This document shows positions 9,090 to 17,553 of a DNA stretch of 64,000 nt, piece after piece. How positions within the stretch are numbered: the first letter of the stretch is position 1; each line of letters opens with the position of its first letter. The stretch is taken from positions 62,001-126,000 of the forward strand of contig NZ_BAKN01000003.1 of NCBI RefSeq assembly GCF_000614205.1, in the 5' to 3' direction. The stretch is from Hoylesella saccharolytica JCM 17484. Lineage in GTDB: Bacteria > Bacteroidota > Bacteroidia > Bacteroidales > Bacteroidaceae. The position numbers and the translations under genes are program-made. The notes under the pieces were generated by a model. That model did not search any database. It was given only the letters and a program-made list of their open reading frames with translations, and was not told the DNA's origin.

Positions 9090-9090
9090 T

Positions 9091-9468
9091 ATGAAACAGA
9101 AAAAAGATCGACCAATGGCAGGTCATAAGTCCTGCAGAGAACGAAAAAGCGTCTCTTCAAAAGTAACCATCCGTAACTCCACCACGCTCATCGAGCATTC
9201 CGAGGGACACACTACAGGTCTCCTTCAGGAAGAGAAGAGCGATTACGAAACCACCTTTCTGCAACCCCTGAACATCGGAGACAGAAAGGGCGTGTTCATT
9301 TCCAAAAAGACACAGGAAGAGATTTCCGAAATCGTCTATGTGGCAGCCGCAGGCAAACTGACGATTGGGGCATTCGTAGAACATATTCTCCGGCATCACT
9401 TAGAGAGTCACCGTGATGAGATAGACGCCTTGTTTGAGCAACAGTTCCGTAAACGTTTCGAGCGATGA
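9091..9468 (+). CDS. DUF3408 conjugal transfer protein (second copy)
   Basis: This is a 125-aa paralogue of the preceding gene with the same C-terminal pattern (DRKGVFISKKTQEEISEIVY ... FVEHILRHHLESHRDEIDAL). The start ATG at 9091 follows the previous stop by one base. It overlaps the next gene by 4 bp (ATGA). Two tandem DUF3408 genes are common in this ICE family; they may form a heterodimer, but this is not shown by the sequence. Confidence 0.75.
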   Translation: MKQKKDRPMAGHKSCRERKSVSSKVTIRNSTTLIEHSEGHTTGLLQEEKSDYETTFLQPLNIGDRKGVFISKKTQEEISEIVYVAAAGKLTIGAFVEHILRHHLESHRDEIDALFEQQFRKRFER

Positions 9469-10052
9469 AGCAGGTGATTGTCATTCTGCTGTCGGTCGGC
9501 TTAGCCTATCTCGGCAGCGTGCAGGTCACCCGCTTCCTGTACGGACGCTATCGGAGTGCCGTGAGACTCTATCGTGACTTGCGGCTCTTTTTCCGGGAAC
9601 GGGGCAAGGGGAAATTCGTCGTTACCATCCGCATCCCCAAAAAGGGATCCTCCCAAGAGGAGAATATCCTTTTAGCCGAGTTGCCCATCGAAGAAGAGCA
9701 ACAGGAACAGACGCCTGAAACGGGAATGTCGGAAGAAACCTCTCCTTTCATCCCCGAAGAAGAGGATTATGTATTGGTGGAAGTCCAAGGTGAAAGCCAC
9801 TCCCTTTCGGAAAGTATCACCGTGGAAGAACTACAACAAATGGGCAATGTCCTCTCCTGCAAGAATGCTCCGATAGAAGAAGCTGCAAAAGCTGCCGAAA
9901 CCATCTATAAGATACACGACTCCCCGATGTTCCAAGCGATTAAGAAAGCGGCCGGGGAACATGTCCGCGAGCTGCTGGAGCGCGTTGCCGAAGAAGCTCC
10001 GAAAGAGATTCAGTCAGGCAACTTCGATTACAAACGATTTATCAAGACATAG
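9465..10052 (+). CDS. TraD-like conjugal transfer protein (first copy)
   Basis: This 195-aa protein has one N-terminal membrane helix (residues 3-25), a basic juxtamembrane segment, a long acidic and probably disordered middle, and a helical C-terminal domain (ITVEELQQMGNVLSCKNAPI to the end). The layout matches proteins called TraD in CTnDOT-type operons and the gene sits in that position. Its role is unknown. A second protein of the same layout is encoded at 10810-11412. Confidence 0.5.
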   Translation: MKQVIVILLSVGLAYLGSVQVTRFLYGRYRSAVRLYRDLRLFFRERGKGKFVVTIRIPKKGSSQEENILLAELPIEEEQQEQTPETGMSEETSPFIPEEEDYVLVEVQGESHSLSESITVEELQQMGNVLSCKNAPIEEAAKAAETIYKIHDSPMFQAIKKAAGEHVRELLERVAEEAPKEIQSGNFDYKRFIKT

Positions 10053-10081
10053 TATTCACCCACTCAAAGAAAAGAGAAAAT

Positions 10082-10822
10082 ATGAGTAAACCCATTTATC
10101 TTGCCATCGCTTCCCCCAAGGGAGGTGTCGGCAAAACCTCGCTTACGGTACTTTCCGCAAGCATTCTGCATTACCACAGAGGATGCAATGTCGCTGTCGT
10201 GGATTGCAACCATCCCGTCTATACCATCGCCCGTCTGCGACAGCAAGAGTCGGAAGACCTGAATCATCAAAGGCTGATGCGCCTGAAACATCGGACAGCC
10301 TATGCCCCTTATCCGATTATCTGCACTCCGGTGCGGGAAGCCCTGAGGCGAGTGGAGCAACACTGTGTGGACAGCCATCCTCGATGCATTCTTTTCGACC
10401 TTCCCCCATTGATGCGTACCGAAGGGACGGTGGAGTTGCTTTCAGCAATGGATGCCGCCGTCTTTCCCGTTACGGGCAGTCCGATGGATATGGAAGCCGT
10501 CCGCCATTTCATAGACATCTTGGGAGAGCAGATACTTACGATGGGTAAGGGCAATATCAGGGAGGTTTACCTGCTTCGCAATATGATAGAGGCTTGGGAA
10601 TGTGAGGATGCCGACGAACGCTGTCGCACCCTTTCCGATGAAACGGGAGTCCTCTTGATGCAGACCTCATTGAGCCACTCCCGTTTGTATCGTCCGCTGC
10701 TTTCCGAACGCAGAAGAGGGGTATGCACCCTCCTCCCACCCCACGGAGGAAAGTTGAGTCAGCTATGCGACGGATTAGGCGATGAACTTCACGAAATCCT
10801 GCAACGCCTATGTATCGAATAG
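10082..10822 (+). CDS. Second ParA-family ATPase of the transfer operon
   Basis: This is a 246-aa ParA/MinD-type ATPase with Walker A PKGGVGKTSL (residues 13-22), VVDCNHPVYT at switch I and ILFDLPPLMR as Walker B. It is a diverged paralogue of the ATPase at 7895-8677; the N-terminal 50 residues align closely (same TVLTAS/TVLSAS and VVDC blocks). It overlaps the following TraD-like gene by 13 bp. The repeat of the ATPase plus TraD-like pair suggests an ancient tandem duplication of the module. Confidence 0.8.
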   Translation: MSKPIYLAIASPKGGVGKTSLTVLSASILHYHRGCNVAVVDCNHPVYTIARLRQQESEDLNHQRLMRLKHRTAYAPYPIICTPVREALRRVEQHCVDSHPRCILFDLPPLMRTEGTVELLSAMDAAVFPVTGSPMDMEAVRHFIDILGEQILTMGKGNIREVYLLRNMIEAWECEDADERCRTLSDETGVLLMQTSLSHSRLYRPLLSERRRGVCTLLPPHGGKLSQLCDGLGDELHEILQRLCIE

Positions 10823-11412
10823 TCCTTGTTCTTCTCTTGCTCTACTTTTTGTGGCTACTGCTTTTTCTCTCGTATGAACGGAGAAAAAGAAAGAATAGGG
10901 CAATTGAGAAAAAGCCTTGTCAAACGGTCAGTGAAGTGGAAATCATCGGTAAAAGTCACTTCAAACTCAGCCACTCGACGCCACAAGTACGCAGTTATCC
11001 AAAAGACGAGGCGGAAGCAAAAAAGGCATCTACATTTGCTCCCGAAAACGGACAAGAGCCATCGGAAGAGCCGGATAATCTGCCCGACATAGATGAGATC
11101 CCTTTAACGTATGAATCCTCTGATTCTTCATTGTTTGAAGAGGAGGAAGATGAAGAACTTCCCGTATCGGGAAAAAGCGAATATGCCACGGGAATTGATT
11201 TCGAACGGGTGCTGGAAGCCTTGTCGGTCATACACCGAAATGCCTCTTCCATAGCGGAGCGACAAAGATCCGGTGAGACATTGACCGAATTGGAAGGCAC
11301 TCGTCTGATGGAAACACTCCGAAGTGACAAAGTTCGTTCTTCCACGATAGACGATATTGTCCGCAACCGTTTTGAAGAGCTTTATGTTCCTTCTGACGGC
11401 AGGGACAAATAG
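10810..11412 (+). CDS. TraD-like conjugal transfer protein (second copy)
   Basis: This 200-aa protein has an N-terminal helix (MYRIVLVLLLLYFLWLLLFL), an acidic disordered middle and a helical C-terminal domain (YATGIDFERVLEALSVIHRN to the end). It has the same architecture as the protein at 9465-10052. Bases 10946-11045 inside this gene share a block, including a 23-bp exact match, with the oriT candidate region at 7380-7490. Start and end are well defined: it overlaps parA by 13 bp and is followed by 147 bp before traE. Confidence 0.5.
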   Translation: MYRIVLVLLLLYFLWLLLFLSYERRKRKNRAIEKKPCQTVSEVEIIGKSHFKLSHSTPQVRSYPKDEAEAKKASTFAPENGQEPSEEPDNLPDIDEIPLTYESSDSSLFEEEEDEELPVSGKSEYATGIDFERVLEALSVIHRNASSIAERQRSGETLTELEGTRLMETLRSDKVRSSTIDDIVRNRFEELYVPSDGRDK

Positions 11413-11559
11413 TAACAAACCCATTAAACAGTCAAAGACGATGAAAGAAAAAGAGTACGGCTGACATACGAGAGAAGCCACCACTGAAATCCGAAAGTAA
11501 CAACAGTATTCACCCGTCGGGAGGATATATCCAATCCTCTCGGCACAAAACAAAGATTT

Positions 11560-11859
11560 ATGACCAAAAGACATTTTCTTATCGCAGCCGTTCTGCTGCT
11601 TTCCGCCTATTCAGCCTTTGCCCAAGGCAACGGTTTGTCGGGCATCAACCAAGCCACCAATATGGTAACGTCTTATTTCGACCCAGCCACGAAACTCATC
11701 TACGCCATCGGCGCGGTCGTGGGACTCATCGGAGGGGTAAAGGTGTACTCAAAATTTTCGTCAGGCGACCCGGATACCTCGAAGACCGCCGCGAGCTGGT
11801 TCGGAGCCTGTATTTTCCTCATTGTCGCAGCCACCATTCTGAGAAGTTTCTTCCTCTAA
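11560..11859 (+). CDS. traE: TraE (DUF4134), VirB2-like pilin subunit
   Basis: This 99-aa protein has a cleavable signal peptide (MTKRHFLIAAVLLLSAYSAF, cut after AFA) and two hydrophobic helices separated by a short polar loop (KVYSKFSSGDPDTSKT). This is the pattern of VirB2-type pilins and of DUF4134. It is expected to be the main subunit of the mating pilus or channel. It starts the T4SS block traE-traF-traG; traF begins 4 bp after its stop. Confidence 0.85.
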   Translation: MTKRHFLIAAVLLLSAYSAFAQGNGLSGINQATNMVTSYFDPATKLIYAIGAVVGLIGGVKVYSKFSSGDPDTSKTAASWFGACIFLIVAATILRSFFL

Positions 11860-11863
11860 GCCT

Positions 11864-12241
11864 ATGGAGACCTATCCCATCAACAAGGGAATCGGTCGCT
11901 CGGTGGAGTTTCAGGGACTCAAAAGCCAGTATCTGTTCATTTTCGCCGGAGGGTTGCTTGCCCTTTTCGTGCTGTTTGTCATCCTCTATATGGCGGGTGT
12001 CAATCAATGGATCTGTATCGGCTTCGGAGGGACTTCCGCATCCATTCTGGTGTGGCAGACTTTCTCCCTGAACAAGAAGTATGGGGAACACGGGCTGATG
12101 AAGCGTTCCGCTTTGCACAGCCACCCCCGCTACCTCATCAACCGACGACGCATTCCCTATCTGTTGCGGCACAAGGAGCTGCCAAGACGAAAGAGAAGAG
12201 AGAATAAAAGAATGGACGAAGGAAAGGAGGACAAAGAATGA
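11864..12241 (+). CDS. traF: TraF (DUF4133), VirB3-like membrane protein
   Basis: This 125-aa protein has two adjacent transmembrane helices (about residues 26-70) and a very basic C-terminal tail (RKRRENKRMDEGKEDK), as in DUF4133/VirB3-like proteins, which associate with the VirB4 ATPase at the inner membrane. Its stop overlaps the traG start (ATGA at 12238-12241), which supports coupled expression with that ATPase. Confidence 0.82.
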   Translation: METYPINKGIGRSVEFQGLKSQYLFIFAGGLLALFVLFVILYMAGVNQWICIGFGGTSASILVWQTFSLNKKYGEHGLMKRSALHSHPRYLINRRRIPYLLRHKELPRRKRRENKRMDEGKEDKE

Positions 12242-14724
12242 GAAACCTATTGAAAGCCACCACACTGGAGAACCGCTTTCCGCTGCTTGCCGTCGAAGAG
12301 GGCTGTATCCTCTCGAAAGACGCCGACATCACGGTCGCCTTTCGGGTCGAGCTTCCCGAACTTTATACGGTGACGAGTGCGGAGTATGCCTCTATCCATT
12401 CCTCTTGGGTAAAGGCAATCAAGGTGTTGCCGACCTACAGCGTCGTACACAAGCAGGATTGGTTTGTCAAGGAGGGCTACCGTCCGGACTTGCAAAAGGA
12501 GGAGATGAGTTTCCTCTCCCGCAGTTTCGAACGACACTTCAATGAGCGACCGTTCTTGAATCACGCCTGCTACCTGTTCCTGACCAAGACGACCAAGAAC
12601 CGCAACCGGCAGCAAAGCAACTTCTCCACCCTCTGCCGGGGACATATCATCCCCAAGGAGGTACGGGACAGGGATACTGCCCACAAGTTCCTCGAAGCGA
12701 CCGAGCAATTCGAGCGGATTATGAACGAAAGCGGTTTTATTCGCCTTGCTCGCCTGACAGACGAGGAGATTATCGGAACGGCGGAGACACCGGGACTGAT
12801 TGAGAAGTATTTCTCGCTGTCCCTCTCCGATACGACGGTTTTGGAGGACATCGACCTCAAAGCCGACCAAATGCGTATCGGTGATAAGCGACTCTGCCTG
12901 CATACCCTTTCCGATACGGAAGACCTGCCCGGGCTGGTAGGCACGGATATGCGCTATGAGCGTTTATCCACTGACCGCAGCGACTGCCGCCTTTCCTTTG
13001 CCGCTCCCATAGGGCTGTTGCTCTCGTGCAACCACATTTACAACCAGTATGTCTTGATTGATGATAGTGCCGAGAACCTGCAACGCTTCGAGAAGAGCGC
13101 ACGGAATATGCACTCGCTCTCCCGTTACAGCCGGAGCAACCAAATCAACAAACAGTGGATTGACGAGTATCTGAACGAGGCGCACAGCTTCGGGCTTACC
13201 TCCGTCCGCTGTCATTGCAACGTCTTGGCGTGGAGCGAGGATGAGGAGGAACTCCGCCGTATCCGTAACGACGTGGGCAGCCAACTCGCACTGATGGAGT
13301 GCAAGCCACGACACAACACGGTGGATGTGCCGACGCTGTTCTGGGCAGGCATTCCCGGCAATGAAGCCGATTTTCCCGCAGAAGAGAGTTTTTACACGTT
13401 CATCGAACAGGCGGTCTGCTTCTTCAATGAGGAGACCAACTACCGTGATTCGCTATCTCCGTTCGGCATCAAGATGGCAGACCGCAGTGGCAAGCCCATT
13501 CATCTCGATATCTCCGACCTGCCGATGAAGAAAGGCATCACCACGAACCGAAACAAATTCATCTTGGGTCCTTCGGGCAGTGGCAAGTCGTTTTTCACCA
13601 ACCACCTCTTGAGGCAGTATTGGGAGCAGAACACCCATATCGTCTTGGTGGACACGGGAAACAGTTATCAGGGCTTGTGCGAGATGATACGCCACAAGAC
13701 GCAGGGCGAGGATGGGGTGTACTTCACCTACTCGGATGAGAGCCCCATCAGCTTCAATCCCTTCTATACCACCGATAAGGTGTATGATGTAGAGAAAAGG
13801 GAGAGCATCAAGACACTGCTGCTGACCCTTTGGAAGAAGGATAACGAGCCAGCCACCCGTTCGGAGGAGGTCGCCCTTTCCAATGCCGTATCACTCTTTA
13901 TCGAGCGTATCAAGACGGACGACGGTCTCGTTCCTTCGTTCAACAGCTTTTACGAGTATCTCACCACCGACTACTCGGCATTGCTCCGTGAGAAAAAGGT
14001 CAGGGAAAAGGATTTTGACTTGGCCAATTTTCTCAACGTGCTGGAGCCGTACTACAAAGGTGGCGAATACGACTACCTGCTGAACTCGGACAAGCAGCTC
14101 GACCTGTTGAACGCCCGCTTTATCGTCTTCGAAATCGATTCCATAAAGGATCATCCCATCCTTTTCCCCATTACCACCATCATCATTATGGAACTCTTCA
14201 TCAACAAGATGCGACGTCTGAAGGGAATACGGAAAGTCATCCTTATTGAGGAGGCTTGGAAAGCGATTGCGTCCGCGAATATGGCGGGATATATCAAGTA
14301 TCTCTACAAGACGGTAAGAAAATTCTTCGGTGAGGCGGTCGTGGTGACGCAGGAGGTGGATGACATCATCTCCTCAGACATTGTCAAGGAGTCCATCATC
14401 AACAACTCCGACTGCAAGATACTGCTTGACCAGCGCAAGTACATGAACAAGTTCGACCAGATTCAGGCACTCTTGGGACTGACGGACAAGGAGCGGGGGC
14501 AGATACTCTCCATCAACCAGAGCAACGATGCCACACGGTCGTACAAGGAGGTGTGGATCGGACTGGGAGGTGTGCAGTCTGCTGTCTATGCCACCGAAGT
14601 GTCGAAAGCCGAATACCTCACCTACACGACGGAGGAGACCGAGAAGATGCGCGTACTTGCCCGTGCCGAGCAACTCGGCGGGAATATGGAGCTCGCCGTC
14701 AGGCAGCTCGCCGAAGAAGAGTAA
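12238..14724 (+). CDS. traG: TraG, VirB4-like conjugation ATPase
   Basis: This 828-aa ATPase powers assembly of the type IV secretion channel. An N-terminal domain of about 430 residues is followed by Walker A LGPSGSGKSFF at about residue 442 and Walker B KVILIEEAWKAI at about 665. A conserved VTQEVDDI segment follows. Length and motif spacing match TraG of CTnDOT-type elements. The frame is unbroken. It follows traF with a 4-bp overlap. The next gene is traI, 148 bp away; no traH-like gene is found between them. Confidence 0.92.
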   Translation: MRNLLKATTLENRFPLLAVEEGCILSKDADITVAFRVELPELYTVTSAEYASIHSSWVKAIKVLPTYSVVHKQDWFVKEGYRPDLQKEEMSFLSRSFERHFNERPFLNHACYLFLTKTTKNRNRQQSNFSTLCRGHIIPKEVRDRDTAHKFLEATEQFERIMNESGFIRLARLTDEEIIGTAETPGLIEKYFSLSLSDTTVLEDIDLKADQMRIGDKRLCLHTLSDTEDLPGLVGTDMRYERLSTDRSDCRLSFAAPIGLLLSCNHIYNQYVLIDDSAENLQRFEKSARNMHSLSRYSRSNQINKQWIDEYLNEAHSFGLTSVRCHCNVLAWSEDEEELRRIRNDVGSQLALMECKPRHNTVDVPTLFWAGIPGNEADFPAEESFYTFIEQAVCFFNEETNYRDSLSPFGIKMADRSGKPIHLDISDLPMKKGITTNRNKFILGPSGSGKSFFTNHLLRQYWEQNTHIVLVDTGNSYQGLCEMIRHKTQGEDGVYFTYSDESPISFNPFYTTDKVYDVEKRESIKTLLLTLWKKDNEPATRSEEVALSNAVSLFIERIKTDDGLVPSFNSFYEYLTTDYSALLREKKVREKDFDLANFLNVLEPYYKGGEYDYLLNSDKQLDLLNARFIVFEIDSIKDHPILFPITTIIIMELFINKMRRLKGIRKVILIEEAWKAIASANMAGYIKYLYKTVRKFFGEAVVVTQEVDDIISSDIVKESIINNSDCKILLDQRKYMNKFDQIQALLGLTDKERGQILSINQSNDATRSYKEVWIGLGGVQSAVYATEVSKAEYLTYTTEETEKMRVLARAEQLGGNMELAVRQLAEEE

Positions 14725-14761
14725 TCAATGAATGTTTAACCGCGTAATACAACAAGTCCGA

Positions 14762-14824
14762 AAATATGACGTCATATTTCAAGAAAACAGTCGACTGATT
14801 TTCAGATTTACTCGACTGATTTTT
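14762..14824. promoter_or_regulatory. Palindrome and paired direct repeats between traG and traI
   Basis: AAATATGACGTCATATTT (14762-14779) is a perfect 18-bp palindrome. It is followed by TCGACTGATTTTC at 14791 and a near copy, TCGACTGATTTTT, at 14812, again 21 bp apart. The cluster lies in the 148-bp gap between traG and traI and looks like a regulator binding region for the distal tra genes. The protein that binds it is unknown. Confidence 0.5.
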
Positions 14825-14872
14825 CCGAGTGGCTCGAACGACATTGTATCTACGCTAAAATCAATTTGAAAA

Positions 14873-15502
14873 ATGAGAAAGAAAATTTTAATGCTTATGG
14901 CGTGCGGTTGCCTCTTGGCAGGCAGCGCACACGCCCAGTGGGTGGTCACAGACCCCACCAATCTTGCACAGAGTATCATCAACACGACCAAGGAAATCGT
15001 GCAGACCTCCAAGACGGTCAAGAACACGCTTGACAACTTCAAGGAGGTCGAGAAGCTCTACAATGAGAGCAAGAAATACTACGATGCCCTGAAAAAGGTG
15101 AACAACCTCGTGCGGGACGCCCAACGGGTAAAGGAGACGATTTTGATGGTCGGAGAAATCTCCGATATCTATGTGAAGAACTACAAGAAGATGCTCTCTG
15201 ACTCGAACTTCCGTCCGGAAGAGCTGGTCGCCATTGCCAACGGCTACACCAAACTGCTCGGAGAGAGCAACAACCTGCTCAAGGAACTCAAGCAGGTGGT
15301 GAACATCACCACGCTGAAGATGACCGACAAGGAGCGTATGGACGTGGTGGATCGCTGCTACAAGGAAATCAGGGATTACCGCAACCTTGTGCGTTACTAC
15401 ACGAACAAGAACATCTCCGTGAGCTATCTCAGAGCCAAGAAGCAGCAGGACACCGACCGGGTGCTTTCGCTCTATGGAACGGACAACGAAAGGTATTGGT
15501 AA
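14873..15502 (+). CDS. traI: TraI (DUF4141), periplasmic T4SS protein
   Basis: This 209-aa protein has a signal peptide (MRKKILMLMACGCLLAGSAH, cut after AHA) and then long amphipathic helices rich in Lys, Asn and Val (TSKTVKNTLDNFKEVEKLYN). This matches DUF4141/TraI, usually seen as the VirB5-like component of this T4SS. It ends in RYW two bases before the traJ start. Despite the shared name it is not a relaxase like the F-plasmid TraI. Confidence 0.85.
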   Translation: MRKKILMLMACGCLLAGSAHAQWVVTDPTNLAQSIINTTKEIVQTSKTVKNTLDNFKEVEKLYNESKKYYDALKKVNNLVRDAQRVKETILMVGEISDIYVKNYKKMLSDSNFRPEELVAIANGYTKLLGESNNLLKELKQVVNITTLKMTDKERMDVVDRCYKEIRDYRNLVRYYTNKNISVSYLRAKKQQDTDRVLSLYGTDNERYW

Positions 15503-15504
15503 TC

Positions 15505-16581
15505 ATGGGAGCGGAATTTGACAACCTGCACCAAGTCCTCCGTTCGCTTTACACGGAGATGATGCCTATGTGTGGTGACATGATAGGTGTCGCCAAAGGC
15601 ATTGCGGGCTTGGGCGCGCTCTTTTATGTGGCACTTCGGGTGTGGCAGACCTTGGCTCGTGCCGAACCCATCGACGTGTATCCGCTGCTCCGTCCCTTTG
15701 CGCTCGGTCTCTGTATCCTCTTCTTTCCGATGGTCTTGGACACCATCAACGGCGTGCTCAGTCCCGTTGTGCAGGGGACGCACAAGATGCTCGAAAAGCA
15801 GACTTTCAGCATGGACGAATACCGCAAGTTGCGGGACAAGCTGGAATACGAGGCGATGGTGAGGAATCCCGAAACAGCCTATCTGGTGAGTAACGAAGAG
15901 TTCGACAAGAAACTGGATGAACTCGGTATCTCTCCCTCGGATATGGCGACGATGGCGGGTATGTATGTGGAACGCAGTATGTACAATTTCAAGAAATGGT
16001 TTCGCAATATGGTACGGGAGTTCTTGGAACTTCTTTTCGCCGCTGCCGCCCTGCTCATCGACACGCTTCGGACATTCTTCCTGATTGTCCTCTCCATTTT
16101 GGGACCGATAGCCTTTGCCATCTCCGTGTGGGACGGTTTCCAAAGCACCCTCACGCAATGGTTCACGAGGTATATCTCCATCTATCTGTGGTTGCCTGTG
16201 GCGGACTTGTTCAGTTCGATGCTGGCAAAGATTCAGGAACTGATGCTCAAACACGACATCACGCAGTTGCAGAATGATCCCACCTATACGATAGATGCTT
16301 CGAACGGGGTGTACCTCGTTTTCATGATTATCGGCATTATCGGCTACTTCACCATTCCAACGGTTGCGGGCTGGGTAATACAAGCCGGAGGAGCGGGTAA
16401 CTACGGTAAAAACGTGAACTATGCGGCAGGAAAGGGTGCCGGTATCGCAGGTGCTGCGGGCGGAGCCGTTGGTGGATTTGCCGGAGGACACGGAAAACAG
16501 GTCTTGCATAGTGCGGGACATAAAGCCAAGGAGGTGGCAGGGCAGCTTTTCCGCAGGAGAAGCGGAAATGCTCCCGAATAA
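15505..16581 (+). CDS. traJ: TraJ, VirB6-like polytopic membrane protein
   Basis: This 358-aa protein has about six transmembrane helices in three groups: an N-terminal group at residues 20-80, a central group near 170-220 with AALLIDTLRTFFLIVLSILG, and a last helix near 275 (LVFMIIGIIGYFTIPTVAGW). The C-terminus is Gly/Ala-rich and then basic. This is the VirB6/TraJ pattern of channel proteins of the inner membrane. The ATG at 15505 is chosen over an upstream TTG because it directly follows the traI stop. Confidence 0.85.
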   Translation: MGAEFDNLHQVLRSLYTEMMPMCGDMIGVAKGIAGLGALFYVALRVWQTLARAEPIDVYPLLRPFALGLCILFFPMVLDTINGVLSPVVQGTHKMLEKQTFSMDEYRKLRDKLEYEAMVRNPETAYLVSNEEFDKKLDELGISPSDMATMAGMYVERSMYNFKKWFRNMVREFLELLFAAAALLIDTLRTFFLIVLSILGPIAFAISVWDGFQSTLTQWFTRYISIYLWLPVADLFSSMLAKIQELMLKHDITQLQNDPTYTIDASNGVYLVFMIIGIIGYFTIPTVAGWVIQAGGAGNYGKNVNYAAGKGAGIAGAAGGAVGGFAGGHGKQVLHSAGHKAKEVAGQLFRRRSGNAPE

Positions 16582-16600
16582 TAAACAAAAATGAAATGCT

Positions 16601-17224
16601 ATGGAATTTAAGTCATTAAAGAATATCGAAACAAGTTTCAGGCAGATACGCCTCTTTACCTTGGTCGTCGTCTGCCTGTGTGCTCTCCTTGCGGGGTATT
16701 CGGTATGGAGTGCCTACTCCTTTGCCGAAGCCCAGAGGCAGAAAATCTATGTGTTGGATGGCGGTAAGTCGCTGATGCTCGCCTTGTCGCAGGATCTGTC
16801 GCAGAACAGACCCGCCGAGGCAAAGGAGCATGTGCGCCGCTTCCACGAGTTGTTCTTCACCCTTTCGCCCGACAAGAGTGCCATCGAAGGGAATATCTCC
16901 CGTGCACTACTCTTGGCGGACAAGAGTGCCTACAATTACTATCGGGATTTCTCTGAGAAAGGGTACTACAACCGTATCGTGGCGGGAAATATCAATCAGG
17001 TCGTGCAGGTGGACAGCGTACTCTGCGACTTCGACCGCTATCCCTATGCGGTACGGACGTATGCCCGACAGATGATTATCCGTGCCACCAACGTGACCGA
17101 GCGCAGCCTCGTGACCGTATGCCGTCTGCTCAATACGAGCCGCAGCGATGACAATCCAAACGGGTTCAATATCGAGGGATTCGAGATTGTGGAGAACAAG
17201 GACATCAGTACCCGTAAGCGATGA
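16601..17224 (+). CDS. traK: TraK, VirB8-like T4SS protein
   Basis: This 207-aa protein has a single N-terminal transmembrane helix (RLFTLVVVCLCALLAGYSVW) followed by a periplasmic domain with the conserved region RFHELFFTLSPDKSAIEGN and a C-terminal NPNGFNIEGFEIVENKDI. This is the layout of TraK of CTnDOT-type elements, considered VirB8-like. It overlaps traL by 4 bp (ATGA). Confidence 0.88.
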   Translation: MEFKSLKNIETSFRQIRLFTLVVVCLCALLAGYSVWSAYSFAEAQRQKIYVLDGGKSLMLALSQDLSQNRPAEAKEHVRRFHELFFTLSPDKSAIEGNISRALLLADKSAYNYYRDFSEKGYYNRIVAGNINQVVQVDSVLCDFDRYPYAVRTYARQMIIRATNVTERSLVTVCRLLNTSRSDDNPNGFNIEGFEIVENKDISTRKR

Positions 17225-17553
17225 AAAAGAAAAGTCTGTTCCGAATGATGCAGGAGGGAGCGGAGGCAAGACTCCGCCGCCTGTGCGGACGCATCCCCGC
17301 TCATCTGAGGCTGTATGTCGTCCTGACGATGCTTCTTTTCTTCGCTTTCCTTGCCAATTATGTTTTCTTCAGCGGTTTGTTCCGCCTCTTCTCCGACGGA
17401 GACTCCGAAGAGGAAACGTTACCGGCAATCGAGCATATAGAAGCTCCTGATGTAAGGCGGCTCTATCCCAAAGACAGTATCAACCTATTAAAGTATTACG
17501 ATTATGTTCCCATTCAAAAGAAAGACAGCCTCCGATACGAGCACCTCGCCTGA
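17221..17553 (+). CDS. traL: TraL (DUF3989)
   Basis: This 110-aa protein has a basic N-terminus, one membrane helix (residues 33-56) and a short acidic C-terminal domain. It corresponds to the TraL/DUF3989 family found between traK and traM in Bacteroidota conjugative elements. Its molecular role is not known. Its 3' end overlaps the start of traM by 50 bp in another frame, an unusually long but typical overlap for this pair. Confidence 0.8.
   Translation: MKKKSLFRMMQEGAEARLRRLCGRIPAHLRLYVVLTMLLFFAFLANYVFFSGLFRLFSDGDSEEETLPAIEHIEAPDVRRLYPKDSINLLKYYDYVPIQKKDSLRYEHLA

Noticed and set aside
10082-10822. Plasmid partition ATPase showing an integrated plasmid
   Set aside because: There is no ParB partner, replication protein or centromere; the gene is embedded in the tra operon and overlaps a transfer gene.
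14873-15502. TraI relaxase
   Set aside because: The name matches F-plasmid TraI, but the protein is a 209-aa exported DUF4141 protein without relaxase motifs; the relaxase is mobB.
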